NCBI GenBank assembly: GCA_944390585.1
Contig: CALXQI010000015.1
Coordinates: forward strand, 1 to 64,000
Length of the DNA: 64,000 nt
Reading direction: 5' to 3'
From: an uncultured Alphaproteobacteria bacterium
Lineage (GTDB): Bacteria; Pseudomonadota; Alphaproteobacteria; RUG11792
Shown in pieces: positions 10,344-20,015 of this stretch. The position numbers and the translations under genes are program-made. Below the pieces are notes generated by a model that did no database searches, was not told the origin of the DNA, and saw only the letters and a list, made by a program, of their open reading frames with translations. Numbering within the stretch: position 1 is the first letter of the stretch; each line of letters begins with the position of its first letter.

Positions 10344-11067
10344 AATCGTAACTTATGCAATTAGACATTCCTGTATAATAAACTTTTTCTTTCCATATAT
10401 CTAGTGCTGATTTTTGATCAACTAATGCTCTTAATGTGCATATATCACGCCAAAACATCACATCACGGAATTTTTTGCACATATTTTCTTTATCAATTTG
10501 CCTATCCGCAACATTTTCATAACGAGCAATATACTGTTTATACAATTTATTCATATCATTGTAGTCGCGCACAATGGTGTAGCAAATATACAACATTTTT
10601 TTTAATAAAATTTTAGGTCTGTCGTTATCTGAATTTTTATCAATCAGTAAATTAATATGTCTAAGTATTTTTTCTGTAATATTAATACGATACTCTGCTA
10701 TTGGTTCAATCCCGTGGTGTAATAGCTCATCTGGAACATTTGCAACACCATTTACCCACCTACAAAATTCAGTGTTACTATCGTTATTATTTTCTAAAAG
10801 AATACTGTCGTTACTAATACTAACTTGATATGCCAATACTTTTGCACGACTTATTAAATTATCGCCACAATTTACATTCTCCTTATTTTGTATTTTGTTA
10901 ATTGTATTATTCCAAGATTTTACAATGCTATCACCGAATTGCTGAAACTTTTCTGCAATACTACTTTGTACATTATCGTCTAGGCTTATTGCTCTCTCTT
11001 GTACAATCATACAGTTAGCTGATGGGGACGTACAGAGCATTGCTATGATATATTTGGCGTTTTTCAT
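10336..11067 (-). CDS. Secreted protein, paralogue of 7789-8562
   Basis: The start at 11067 (MKNAKYIIAML) gives a signal peptide ending near SANC; the longer frame to 11091 is less likely. The mature 220-residue protein is the paralogue of the one encoded at 7789-8562, sharing the C-M-I-V-Q start, NVPDEL, YICYTI, MFWRDI and LVDQKSALDI segments. Identity is modest, so the duplication is old. Its stop overlaps the GTG of the metallo-beta-lactamase gene, so this is the first gene of the cassette. Family unknown. Confidence 0.8.
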   Translation of the reverse strand: MKNAKYIIAMLCTSPSANCMIVQERAISLDDNVQSSIAEKFQQFGDSIVKSWNNTINKIQNKENVNCGDNLISRAKVLAYQVSISNDSILLENNNDSNTEFCRWVNGVANVPDELLHHGIEPIAEYRINITEKILRHINLLIDKNSDNDRPKILLKKMLYICYTIVRDYNDMNKLYKQYIARYENVADRQIDKENMCKKFRDVMFWRDICTLRALVDQKSALDIWKEKVYYTGMSNCISYDCV

Positions 11068-11156
11068 AACAGAACATATACTACAACACACATATATGAT
11101 ACTACATAAATTGACAAAGTAAATATGTATGGTATTGAAATCACTTTTGATTCATG

Positions 11157-12833
11157 CTACTTTTTTATATATTTAATTAATAGTGTGTCTTGTTGGTTAG
11201 CTAGGTCGTTTTCTGTACATAAGATGGGGATGATGCGCTCAAAGATGCACTTTGCGGTTGGAACTGCGTTCCAAGCTGCTGTGGCAAAGCCAAATGTGCC
11301 GTCAATAGGTTTTGGATCATCAAGCATAACTACTAGCATGTACCTGCCAAATCCTCCTATAAATGTCGTAATTCGTGCTCTGGATCCTTCTTTTCCATAC
11401 GTTCCGTTTACGGTTTTATAAGATGTGCCTGTTTTACCAATAACGCCAATTGACTGTATATTTGCAGTACGTCCTGTACCGTATAGCATGACTGCTCGCA
11501 TTAGTCCATGTACAAGGTGTGATGTATTTTCTGATATGATACGTGCTGGTATGTGTGAAGTATTATTAAATAATAATGTTGGATGTATTCTAAATCCACC
11601 ATTTACAATTGATGTTACAGCTGTTAATAGTTGTAATGGCGTTACGGAAATTCCATACCCATAAGAAATTGTTGTTGCAGAGGCATCCGTCCATCTTTTT
11701 GGAAATATGCTTTTACCAGTTTCTGGTAGTTCCAGCTCTGTTTTGTCTAATAGCCCAAGCAATTTCATATAATGTTTTTGTATATCTTTTCCAAATTGCT
11801 GAAAGATCTTTACTGACGCTATGTTAGAAGAATAAATAAATGATTCTACAAAATTAAGTATTCTATTTTTGCCTCGGAAGTCATTAATTGTAAAACGTCC
11901 AAGTTTTACTGGCGCTGTAACATCGTATTTGGAGTTTAAATCTGCTGTTTTTGTTTCAAGTGCAATTGCAATATTCAATATTTTAAACACGGAACCTGGT
12001 TCATATACTCCTAAAGTATTTCTGTTAAAGAAATTTTTACTCTCATATTCTTGCAGCGGTTTATTTGGGTTAAAATCTGGAAGTGAAACAATTGCAATAA
12101 TATTGCCAGAGTAATCCATAATAATTCCATTTGCTGCAATAGCTTTATACTTTATAATTGCATTTGATAACTCATTGTGTAAAATTGATTGTATTCGCAA
12201 ATCAAGCGTTAGTTTAATTTGTTTATTTGGTTTTTTACGCATAATATTGTCAAAACGCATTTCTAATCCAGATATGCCATTGCCATCAATGTCAACAAAA
12301 CCTAAGATATGAGAAAACAAATTGTCGTATGGATATACCCTTTTATAATCTTTTATAAACGCAACACCAGGTAGTCCTAAATCCATAATTTTTTGCTGTT
12401 GTTCTGGTGTTACGTGCCGTTTTATCCATACAAATTGTTTTTTAGGATCTTTTATTTTATTATATATAATATTTTCTGATGGTAAAAATTCCAATTTTGC
12501 CAGTATAGATGATGTCTTTTTGGCATTTAATACAGCAGATGGATTGACATAGCAAGATGCAGTAACTATGCTGCTTGCCAATACAGCACCGTTTCTATCA
12601 ACTATATCAGCACGTTTTGTATTAATTAAGTTATATGTAGTATTATTAATAACGTTATTGCTTGTTTCAAAAATAATAAAGTACATTTTTAATATAATGG
12701 CGCAAAAAATTGTAATACTAAATACACATGAAAATATTAATCTGTCGTGCAAAATGTGCATCAACTCTGTATGGTCTTTAACTTTGCGCCAGAGTTCAAA
12801 TCCACGTTTTATGTACTGAGTATTGATTTTCAC
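11157..12833 (-). CDS. ftsI: Peptidoglycan D,D-transpeptidase FtsI (PBP3)
   Basis: Class B penicillin-binding protein of 558 residues, crosslinking septal peptidoglycan. One N-terminal membrane helix (about 32-54), a dimerisation domain starting RADIVDRNGAVLA, then the transpeptidase domain with SVFK (catalytic Ser281), SSN (335-337) and KTG (467-469). The GTG start overlaps the ftsL stop (GTGA), so translation is coupled. It lies in the order rsmH-ftsL-ftsI as in other dcw clusters, but the downstream mur genes are absent; murE is at 53.5 kb. Confidence 0.96.
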   Translation of the reverse strand: MKINTQYIKRGFELWRKVKDHTELMHILHDRLIFSCVFSITIFCAIILKMYFIIFETSNNVINNTTYNLINTKRADIVDRNGAVLASSIVTASCYVNPSAVLNAKKTSSILAKLEFLPSENIIYNKIKDPKKQFVWIKRHVTPEQQQKIMDLGLPGVAFIKDYKRVYPYDNLFSHILGFVDIDGNGISGLEMRFDNIMRKKPNKQIKLTLDLRIQSILHNELSNAIIKYKAIAANGIIMDYSGNIIAIVSLPDFNPNKPLQEYESKNFFNRNTLGVYEPGSVFKILNIAIALETKTADLNSKYDVTAPVKLGRFTINDFRGKNRILNFVESFIYSSNIASVKIFQQFGKDIQKHYMKLLGLLDKTELELPETGKSIFPKRWTDASATTISYGYGISVTPLQLLTAVTSIVNGGFRIHPTLLFNNTSHIPARIISENTSHLVHGLMRAVMLYGTGRTANIQSIGVIGKTGTSYKTVNGTYGKEGSRARITTFIGGFGRYMLVVMLDDPKPIDGTFGFATAAWNAVPTAKCIFERIIPILCTENDLANQQDTLLIKYIKK

Positions 12834-13165
12834 TTTTTCTCGCCAATAACAAGTTGTGATAATTTATTTGATCTTTTTTTTACTGGATAAGAGTCATGCA
12901 ATAATTGATCATATGTAATAATATTTTTTGGATTTGCAGGCCCCATATCTGGTAAATATTTTGCTGCAAGTATTTTTAAGCGCTCTGGATTTGTTAAGTG
13001 GCACCACTCAGCGCGCAAGACGCGTAACTGGTCATTTCCTTTTTCAATCTCCATGTTAATGGATTGTAATGTTTTACGTAAAACAGAAACCTCGTACTTT
13101 ACTCTTGAAACAGCAATCCCAAGAAGTATTAACAATACAAAAGGTACAACTACAGGGTTACGCAT
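12830..13165 (-). CDS. ftsL: Cell division protein FtsL
   Basis: Small bitopic divisome protein of 111 residues. The ATG at 13165 (MRNPVVV) is chosen because AGGGG sits 8 bases upstream and it overlaps the rsmH stop by 8 bases; the frame extends further upstream inside rsmH. A membrane helix (VPFVLLILLGIAVS) is followed by a coiled coil (YEVSVLRKTLQSIN...) and the motif LTNPERLKILAAKYL typical of alphaproteobacterial FtsL. It sits between rsmH and ftsI, with which its stop overlaps. Confidence 0.88.
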   Translation of the reverse strand: MRNPVVVPFVLLILLGIAVSRVKYEVSVLRKTLQSINMEIEKGNDQLRVLRAEWCHLTNPERLKILAAKYLPDMGPANPKNIITYDQLLHDSYPVKKRSNKLSQLVIGEKK

Positions 13166-14018
13166 ATACAAATCCCCTAAGCTTTGCAGACCTAGATCTG
13201 ATATTATTATAGACTTCTTCATGGCTTGGCAAAATAACATGCTTGTTAATTTTTTGAAAATGTAGACGATTTTGTTTTTGCCAATATTTAACAACTCTAT
13301 CCTCTGTAGAGTGAAATGTAATTGTTGCTATTCTGGCATTATATTTTAAAATATATGGTAATTTTTTTAGTGCATGCTCAATTTCTAGCAACTCATTGTT
13401 TACAAACATTCTAATTGCCTGAAATACTTTTGTAGCAGCATTAATATTGCCTTCTTTTTTCTTACCCTTTACATTATATATAATATTACACAGTTCAGTT
13501 GTGTTTTGTATTTTATGAATTTTTCTTATTCTGCATATTTCTTTTGCTATAGCTTTACTTTGCCTTTCATCGCCGTAAAAATACAATACTTTTGATATAT
13601 CATCTTCACTATACGTATTAATAAAATCAGCTGCGGACATTTCATCATTTTGTGACATACGCATATCAAGTTCTGCGTTTTGCATGAATGAAAAACCCCG
13701 ATCAGCGTTATCTAGCTGCATAGACGATACTCCAAAATCAAATAATATAGCATCAACATTTTTATTGAAATATTTATCTATATTAGAAAATCTATCGTTG
13801 ATAAAATGAAAACGGTTGTGATATTCTTGTAAAATATTGTTAGCATACTGTATTACGCTTGCATCTCTATCAATTCCTACAACTTTGACATCTGGATATA
13901 ATTTTAAAATTTCTATTGTATGACCTCCAGCACCAAATGTAGCATCAACTACTAGACTGTCACCTTGTATTTGCAAGATTGAAATAACTTCATGTAGCAA
14001 CACAGGTATGTGATGCAT
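13158..14018 (-). CDS. rsmH: 16S rRNA (cytosine1402-N4)-methyltransferase RsmH
   Basis: RsmH (MraW), SAM-dependent methyltransferase of 16S rRNA C1402. Seen: HIPVLLHEV at the N-terminus, SAM-binding VVDATFGAGGHT, GIDRDASVI, LFDFGVSSMQLD, DRGFSF and the C-terminal ITFHSTEDRVVK and RSAKLR motifs. The start MHHIPVLL at 14018 is preferred over the in-frame ATG at 14051 because the predicted promoter would put the transcript start only about 3 bases before 14051. First gene of rsmH-ftsL-ftsI; mraZ is absent. Confidence 0.95.
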   Translation of the reverse strand: MHHIPVLLHEVISILQIQGDSLVVDATFGAGGHTIEILKLYPDVKVVGIDRDASVIQYANNILQEYHNRFHFINDRFSNIDKYFNKNVDAILFDFGVSSMQLDNADRGFSFMQNAELDMRMSQNDEMSAADFINTYSEDDISKVLYFYGDERQSKAIAKEICRIRKIHKIQNTTELCNIIYNVKGKKKEGNINAATKVFQAIRMFVNNELLEIEHALKKLPYILKYNARIATITFHSTEDRVVKYWQKQNRLHFQKINKHVILPSHEEVYNNIRSRSAKLRGFVYA

Positions 14019-14053
14019 AACAGCAGTAATACTATACAAACCATGATCCAAGC

Positions 14054-14082
14054 ATTATAGTTATTTTTTATAAAAAATGCAA
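14054..14082 (-). promoter_or_regulatory. Promoter of rsmH-ftsL-ftsI
   Basis: On the minus strand, TTGCAT (14082-14077), 17 bases, consensus TATAAT (14059-14054). The -35 box covers the ATG at 14077 of the divergent plsC frame, so if plsC really starts there the two genes share these bases. Confidence 0.6.
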
Positions 14083-14823
14083 TATATAAAAGCTTTATTT
14101 TTTTATATAATTCTACTGTGTTACATTTTTATACATTTTATGATAATAAGATCTGTGATTTTTAATTTTGTTTTTTGGCCTACATTTACTTTATACATAA
14201 CAATAATGTATCCATTTGCATATTTTATGAATAGAAGACAAACTTATAAATATGTTTTTCGTATTGTTACTAGATGGCTGGTATTTTGTTTAAGAATTTT
14301 TGTTAAGCTTAATTATAAAATAGTAAAAAAGGAATTTTTATATGAAAATACCCCAGTAATAATAGCTTGTAATCACCAATCAACGTGGGAGACATTTATT
14401 TTTTCTTTACTATTTGAAGAATTAGCAATTGTGATAAAAAAAGAACTGTTAACTTTTCCAATTGCTGGACTATATTTTAAAAGACTTGGGTGCATAGCAA
14501 TAGATAGAGAAAATGGGGCTTCTGCAATAAAAACACTTATCAAGCAAGGTAAAGCCGCTATTGATGAAAATGTATCAATTTTAATTTTTCCAAATGGCAC
14601 AAGATCAAGTATTAATGAAGCAGAAGAGTATAAAAGTGGTGTTTTTGCGCTGTATAAATTTTTGAATGTTCCAGTTGTTAATGTGCATATTGATTCTGGC
14701 AAATTTTGGCCAAAACGCTCATTTATAAAACATCCAGGTACAATAACAGTAAAATGCTCAAAGCAAATAGAAAATGGTCTTGATAAAGAGACATTCATGA
14801 ATATGTTAAAAGATACAAAATAA
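14077..14823 (+). CDS. plsC: 1-acyl-sn-glycerol-3-phosphate acyltransferase (PlsC family)
   Basis: Up to 248 residues, a membrane acyltransferase that makes phosphatidic acid. Seen: N-terminal membrane segments, motif I NHQSTWE (an HX4E form of the usual HX4D), GCIAIDRE and motif III FPNGTRSS, where the usual Glu or Gln is Asn. The family start pattern (MxxRSxxFN) fits the ATG at 14140 (MIIRSVIFNF) better than 14077; I keep 14077 as the longest form. It is divergent from rsmH and convergent with holC. Confidence 0.88.
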   Translation: MQYIKALFFYIILLCYIFIHFMIIRSVIFNFVFWPTFTLYITIMYPFAYFMNRRQTYKYVFRIVTRWLVFCLRIFVKLNYKIVKKEFLYENTPVIIACNHQSTWETFIFSLLFEELAIVIKKELLTFPIAGLYFKRLGCIAIDRENGASAIKTLIKQGKAAIDENVSILIFPNGTRSSINEAEEYKSGVFALYKFLNVPVVNVHIDSGKFWPKRSFIKHPGTITVKCSKQIENGLDKETFMNMLKDTK

Positions 14824-14860
14824 AAACACAATAGCTAGATTAAAAACTTTTGCTACACAT

Positions 14861-15307
14861 TTAAAGGTCTACGTTTTTCCACCCATCATTTGTATTTTTC
14901 CAACATTTTATATTTGTAATGTTTGTATATTGTTTTTTACGCTCTGTTGCTTCTGAAAATTTATTTTCATGAAATATATCTACAATAGTTATAAAATTAT
15001 TAAGCACATCATTTGACAGTGTTAATCCGTTATGTACTAAGCAATTTGGTGCATTGTAGTATACAGGAGCGCTTGCAATCCATACTGCGCAATGCTCTCC
15101 ATCAGTTGAAGATATAGAAAACTTGCTACCATGTGGTATAAAACTTAATTTTGAAAATGTCCATAATTTGCTATCTAAAAAAGATACTTCCTCGTCATCA
15201 TCGCAAAGTAGGAGGACTCGTTCATTATCACTATATAATTGTTCACAAAGCTTTGGCACAAAATTTGTCCAATCATCATTAATACAATAAAAAATTACTT
15301 TTTGCAT
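14861..15307 (-). CDS. holC: DNA polymerase III chi subunit
   Basis: 148 residues. Chi links the clamp loader to single-strand binding protein at the fork. Matches the family in IFYCI at the N-terminus, KLCEQLYSDNERVLLLCDD, LDSKLWTFSKLSFIPHG and the region around VHNGL. The start overlaps the nusB stop by 13 bases, so the two genes form one unit. A complete protein of the usual size. Confidence 0.9.
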   Translation of the reverse strand: MQKVIFYCINDDWTNFVPKLCEQLYSDNERVLLLCDDDEEVSFLDSKLWTFSKLSFIPHGSKFSISSTDGEHCAVWIASAPVYYNAPNCLVHNGLTLSNDVLNNFITIVDIFHENKFSEATERKKQYTNITNIKCWKNTNDGWKNVDL

Positions 15308-15717
15308 CTTACTACACCTGCTACTTTATCCAAAACTGCATTAATAAACGCAAGTTCTTTTTTATCAACAAAACACCTTGCTACATTAAGGTACTCATCA
15401 ATAATCACAGCTATATCTGTTTTTTCATACATTAATTCTATGCTTGCTACCTTTAAAACACACATTATAATCAATGGAATATTTGATATATTAATTGTAT
15501 TGTCAGTCAAGATTTTATTTAAATCAATATCATTTGTAAACTTCATTACAAGTCGTTTTAAAAAACCTTTGTTTACTTGTGTATTAGCATCAAATTTAAA
15601 GAAATTGTTCAGTAAAACATCTGGTTTTTCACAATTTAACACGAAGGCATACATCAACTGTACGGCAACCATTCTTGATGCACTTTTTTCATTTTTGCAT
15701 ACATCTGTTTGAAGCAT
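15295..15717 (-). CDS. nusB: Transcription antitermination factor NusB
   Basis: 140 residues, all-helical partner of NusE (S10) in rRNA antitermination. Family features: SASRMVAVQLMYAF near the N-terminus and DEYLNVARCFVDKKELAFINAVLDKVA at the C-terminus (the middle of that stretch is the core motif). The frame is open into the upstream tRNA-Gly, so the start MLQTDVC at 15717 is taken. It overlaps holC by 13 bases. In many alphaproteobacteria nusB follows ribH; that gene is not here. Confidence 0.9.
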   Translation of the reverse strand: MLQTDVCKNEKSASRMVAVQLMYAFVLNCEKPDVLLNNFFKFDANTQVNKGFLKRLVMKFTNDIDLNKILTDNTINISNIPLIIMCVLKVASIELMYEKTDIAVIIDEYLNVARCFVDKKELAFINAVLDKVAGVVRCKK

Positions 15718-15738
15718 CTTTCCTGTAGCACAACAAAC

Positions 15739-15812
15739 TGGAGCGGGCGATGGGAATCGGACCCACGCTACAAGCTTGGGAAGCTTGTGTTCTACCATTG
15801 AACTACGCCCGC
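15739..15812 (-). tRNA. tRNA-Gly (CCC)
   Basis: Acceptor GCGGGCG/CGCCCGC, anticodon loop TTCCCAA (anticodon CCC) in stem CAAGC/GCTTG, T arm GTGGG...CCCAT, discriminator T and encoded CCA. It is 21 bp upstream of nusB on the same strand. Confidence 0.95.
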
Positions 15813-15930
15813 ATACACCGGATTTTATACTACTTTCTGCAAAATCTCAATAAATATATTTTTTTGCATAGTGTTATAAATTCTTGAAGTAAATTAAATA
15901 ATATTGTAATGTATAAATGTGGTTTATACA

Positions 15931-16656
15931 ATGCATTCTATGATGTTTTACATGTTTGTATTTGTCTGTTTGGCATTTCATGCATGTTGTACAGAGTATA
16001 GAACGTTTTCAATAAAAAATCTGGATGTGCCAGAGTTTGATATTAAAATATCATTTATTAATGATAGAGTTGATATATTTGATAATATAAATAATGTATA
16101 CATTGCTGATAAACAAAAATGTATTAATGATATTCTATTAACTAATATAGAGGGTGATGTTTTGATTAGAATAAAACGATATAATATACAACATTCACGT
16201 TTTTTTATAATACAAAACATTATAGAATCTTTAATAATATCTGAAAAATGTAGTGATAATTTAATATTATATTGTGTAAAAAAAACATTAAGCAATGAGC
16301 ATTTTGCAGAAAAGGAGCGTATCTTATTATTTAAAAGCATAATTAAATATTATAATGATTTAATAGAAAATAAATATTCTTTGCATCTAAAAGAATATAA
16401 AAGTTTTATATCATTTGATATTACAAAATGTATAGACGAATATAAAATGCATGCGCTGCGTTATTGTGTTAGATTTGCAGAAAGGAACGACAATTTTGAA
16501 ATACCACAAAATATAGGTAGCAATTTTTGGGTACTTGTATCACTTATTCAATGCGAAAATAAATCACAACAAAATAATATGTGTTCAGAAGAGCAGTATA
16601 GCAAATGTATTACAACAAGTAATACACGTTGCAGCTACCCTAAACAAGTGTGTTAG
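15931..16656 (+). CDS. Secreted protein of unknown family
   Basis: About 241 residues from the ATG at 15931 (MHSMMFYMFVFVCLAFHACC), giving a signal peptide that ends near the double Cys. The mature protein is rich in Ile, Asn and Lys and has a cluster of Cys in the last 30 residues (CSEEQYSKC, RCSYPKQVC), suggesting disulphides outside the cytoplasm. Its 3' end overlaps the 3' end of convergent alaS by 17 bases. No family recognised. Confidence 0.75.
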   Translation: MHSMMFYMFVFVCLAFHACCTEYRTFSIKNLDVPEFDIKISFINDRVDIFDNINNVYIADKQKCINDILLTNIEGDVLIRIKRYNIQHSRFFIIQNIIESLIISEKCSDNLILYCVKKTLSNEHFAEKERILLFKSIIKYYNDLIENKYSLHLKEYKSFISFDITKCIDEYKMHALRYCVRFAERNDNFEIPQNIGSNFWVLVSLIQCENKSQQNNMCSEEQYSKCITTSNTRCSYPKQVC

Positions 16657-19171
16657 ATAGCGTATCTTTTATAGAAATATATACAGAATTTGATCCAGAA
16701 GATGCAGCTTGCACAAGGTATGGCTTACCACCAAACTTGATGTCACATTTTTCTAATGCTGTTAACAGATTTATTTTTTCATCATTTGTAAAAACAACAA
16801 TAGCTGTTTTATTTTTAGAAGAAAGAAAATTCTCAACAATAACGATGCAATTATTTTTATACGTTTTGTATTTATCAACAGCAGCAAGCACGGATTTATG
16901 TTGTGCGTCTTTCATTTGTAGGTGAAATACAAATATGCCGTTTATATTTTCTTCTGTTTGCTTAATATCAATTGGTTGATGAGTAATGTTGTTACTCATA
17001 CTTTTAATTTTTTCTAGTTGCTCCTTTATTTTTTCTTCACATTTACTTTTTTCTTCTTCTAAGAAATTTATAACAGCCTCATGCGTTAATGCCTCTATGC
17101 GCTTGATTCCAGAGCCTATAGAAGTGCAACTTATGATCTTAAAATTCTTGATATATATTGTGTTTTTTACATGCGTGCCGCCACACAATTCTTTTGACCA
17201 TTCATCGCCTATTGATACAACACGTACAGTTTCTCCATATTTTTCTCCAAATAATGCCATTGCTCCACTTTTTACAGCTGATTCAATATCAGTAATTTCT
17301 GTTGTGACTGGTAACGCGTCGTTAATTGCTTTGTTGACGATTACTTCAATATTATGCAATTGTTCACCAGTAACGTTATTATTGTGCAAAAAATCAAATC
17401 TTAAATGATCCCTAGTAACAAGTGAGCCTTTTTGTACAACGTGACTACCAAGAATAATTTGTAGTGCTTTTTGCAGCATATGTGTTGCTGTATGGTTGCA
17501 TGATGCGAGCATTCTATTTTGCACAATCGCATCTGCAGATTTTTTTGCAACGATCTTACCATCTATTACGCGACATTTATGACAATGGAGACCAGCTAAC
17601 AATTTTGTATCCAGTACCGCAGCCTTGCCACAATCTTGCACAATCATGCCTATGTCACCAACTTGTCCGCCACACTCAGCATAGAATGGAGTTTTTTTCA
17701 TAAATATTAGAACTTCATCATTTAGTACTGCTGTATCTACAATTTTATTTTCATTAACTATATACTCAATACTTGTTGTTAAATTTTCACATTCACGTAT
17801 AAACTCAGTATTACTGCCAAGCATATCTTTAATATTGTATAAAACTGAATTAACTTCGCTGTCTCCAGTGCCTGTCCAGGATGTTTTAGACTGCTGTTTG
17901 CGGGCTTCGATAAATTTATTAAGTTTTTCTTGGTCAAAAAATTTGCCAGCAGCTCGCAAAATGTCAGATGTTAAGTCATATGGAAAACCATATGTATCAT
18001 ACAATTTATACACTATATCAACTGGAAATTCATTACCTGTTGCTGATGCTTCAAGCTGTGCGTTTAATATGTGCATGCCATTGTCTATCGTTTTTATAAA
18101 GCATTCTTCTTCATTCTTTAAAACATCAGTAATAGCTGGTTGGAATCTTTGCAACTCAGTATAATCTTCTCCCATAACATTAACTACAGATTGTACAAGT
18201 TTGTATAAGAATGGAGTGTGCACTCCTGCTGTGTACCCATGTCTCATAGCGCGCCTGATAATTCTACGCAAAACATAACCTCTACCATCATTTGATGGTG
18301 TAATACCGTCAGCTATCATAAAACAGATAGCACGAATATGATCTGCAATCACGTTATAATGCGCGGAATATTGATCATCGTCAGTATTTGTGGTGTTTTT
18401 TATATCCTCTATTAAAATTTTAAATATATCAATATCATAATTACTGTCAACCCCTTGTAAAACTGCAGTAATACGCTCTAGCCCCATGCCTGTGTCAATG
18501 CATGGATGTTCTAGTGGTTCTTGCCTACCATCATCTAGGGTATTAAATTGTGTAAATACCAAATTCCAAATTTCTACATATCTATCACCATCTTCATCTT
18601 TTGTGCCTGGCATACCGCCTTGTATATGTTCACCATGATCATAAAAAATTTCAGAACATGGGCCGCAAGGGCCAGTTGGTCCCATTGTCCAAAAATTGTC
18701 GCTTGTATTTATTCTAATGATTTTATTATCAGGCAGCATTGCTATTTTTTTCCAAAGTTTGGCAGCTTCTTCATCACTTGCATGCACTGTGACTAGCAGC
18801 TTTTCTTTTGGTATTTGTAGAATATTTGTTACAAATTCCCAAGCCCAAGATATCGCATCTTCTTTAAAATAATCACCAAACGAAAAATTTCCAAGCATCT
18901 CAAAAAATGTATGGTGCCTTGCTGTATATCCAACATTATCTAAATCGTTATGCTTGCCGCCAGCACGCAAGCATTTTTGCGCCGTTGTAGCACGTTTATA
19001 GTGTGCAGTGTTCTTTCCTGTAAATATATCTTTGAATTGCACCATCCCAGAATTTGTAAACATTAACGTAGGATCATTTTCTGGAATTAAAGAACTTGAT
19101 TTTACTACTGTATGTCCTCGCTCAGAAAAAAAATCCAAATATGCACGGCGTATGTCTTGTTCTCTCAACAT
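16640..19171 (-). CDS. alaS: Alanyl-tRNA synthetase
   Basis: 843 residues, slightly shorter than E. coli AlaRS (876). Class II catalytic core with FTNSGMVQFKDIF, KCLRAGGKHNDLDNVG, HHTFFEMLGNFSFGDYF and TGPCGPCSEI; GMGLERI motif 3; editing domain with HTATH and CGGTHV; a short C-terminal oligomerisation domain. It charges tRNA-Ala and clears Ser/Gly mischarging. It stands alone: a repeat-bearing spacer lies upstream (19172-19494, nothing recognised) and a secreted gene runs towards it downstream. Confidence 0.97.
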   Translation of the reverse strand: MLREQDIRRAYLDFFSERGHTVVKSSSLIPENDPTLMFTNSGMVQFKDIFTGKNTAHYKRATTAQKCLRAGGKHNDLDNVGYTARHHTFFEMLGNFSFGDYFKEDAISWAWEFVTNILQIPKEKLLVTVHASDEEAAKLWKKIAMLPDNKIIRINTSDNFWTMGPTGPCGPCSEIFYDHGEHIQGGMPGTKDEDGDRYVEIWNLVFTQFNTLDDGRQEPLEHPCIDTGMGLERITAVLQGVDSNYDIDIFKILIEDIKNTTNTDDDQYSAHYNVIADHIRAICFMIADGITPSNDGRGYVLRRIIRRAMRHGYTAGVHTPFLYKLVQSVVNVMGEDYTELQRFQPAITDVLKNEEECFIKTIDNGMHILNAQLEASATGNEFPVDIVYKLYDTYGFPYDLTSDILRAAGKFFDQEKLNKFIEARKQQSKTSWTGTGDSEVNSVLYNIKDMLGSNTEFIRECENLTTSIEYIVNENKIVDTAVLNDEVLIFMKKTPFYAECGGQVGDIGMIVQDCGKAAVLDTKLLAGLHCHKCRVIDGKIVAKKSADAIVQNRMLASCNHTATHMLQKALQIILGSHVVQKGSLVTRDHLRFDFLHNNNVTGEQLHNIEVIVNKAINDALPVTTEITDIESAVKSGAMALFGEKYGETVRVVSIGDEWSKELCGGTHVKNTIYIKNFKIISCTSIGSGIKRIEALTHEAVINFLEEEKSKCEEKIKEQLEKIKSMSNNITHQPIDIKQTEENINGIFVFHLQMKDAQHKSVLAAVDKYKTYKNNCIVIVENFLSSKNKTAIVVFTNDEKINLLTALEKCDIKFGGKPYLVQAASSGSNSVYISIKDTLSNTLV

Positions 19172-19494
19172 GATTCTTTGTCAATTACATTTCTTACAAA
19201 AATGCTACTACATTTCTCTAAACGATAAAAATTTGCCAAACAGGTCTTAACACCTAGTAAATAGGGCATTTTATAGTGCTTCTGTTTTTTATAACACAGC
19301 TCAACCCATTGGTATTCCTACGACTACTACCATGTTAACCATAAATTTTGTCCCGCTTTTTTGCGCCAAAATTCTTACTGCTTTATGCGTAATATTTACC
19401 AGCATTTACACCAGATCCATTGTTGCTTATATTTTTGATATTCTTTTATGGTCCAGAGATCATATACAAAGTGGAATATATTACTTGAACAGAG

Positions 19495-20015
19495 TATATG
19501 CCTAATCAAAGTCTGCACATACATTAATAAGACTTTTCTTTTTAGTTTGAAAATCTGCTGAATCTTCTATAATTTTTGCAATCGCAAACAGTGTCTTTTC
19601 ATGCCAATGACTGCTTATCAACTGTATTCTAGCTGGCGACACTAAATAAAGAGTATATAATACACAATATATGCCTAATCAAAGTCTGCGCATACATTAA
19701 TAAGACTTTGCTTTTTAGTTTGAAAATCTGCTGAATCTTCTATAATTTTTGCAATCGCAAATAGCGTTTTTTCATGCCAATGATTGCTTATCAACTGTAT
19801 TCTAGTTGGTGACACTAAATAAAGAGTTATAATACACAATATATGCTTAATCAAAGTCTGCACATACATTAATAAGACTTTTCTTTTTAGTTTGAAAATT
19901 TGCTGAATCTTCTATAATTTTTGCAATTGCAAATAGCGTTTTTTCATGCCAATGATTGCCTATTAACTGTATGCCAATTGGCAATCCATCATCAGAAACT
20001 CCAGCTGGGACAGAA
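19495..20015. repeat. Tandem repeat built from the gatA 3' end, 172-173 bp unit, three copies
   Basis: The last about 41 codons of gatA plus some 45 bp of downstream sequence occur three times, with AATCAAAGTCTG at 19504, 19677 and 19849. The copies outside the gene keep the reading (ADFQTKKQSLINVCADFD) but have no start of their own. The junction sequence ACACTAAATAAAGAGT lies between copies. The duplicates are 90% or more alike, so the expansion is recent. Confidence 0.9.

Noticed and set aside
14077-14140. plsC FPNGTR change as loss of function
   Set aside because: The central residue of this motif varies in the family (Glu, Gln and others), so inactivity cannot be claimed.
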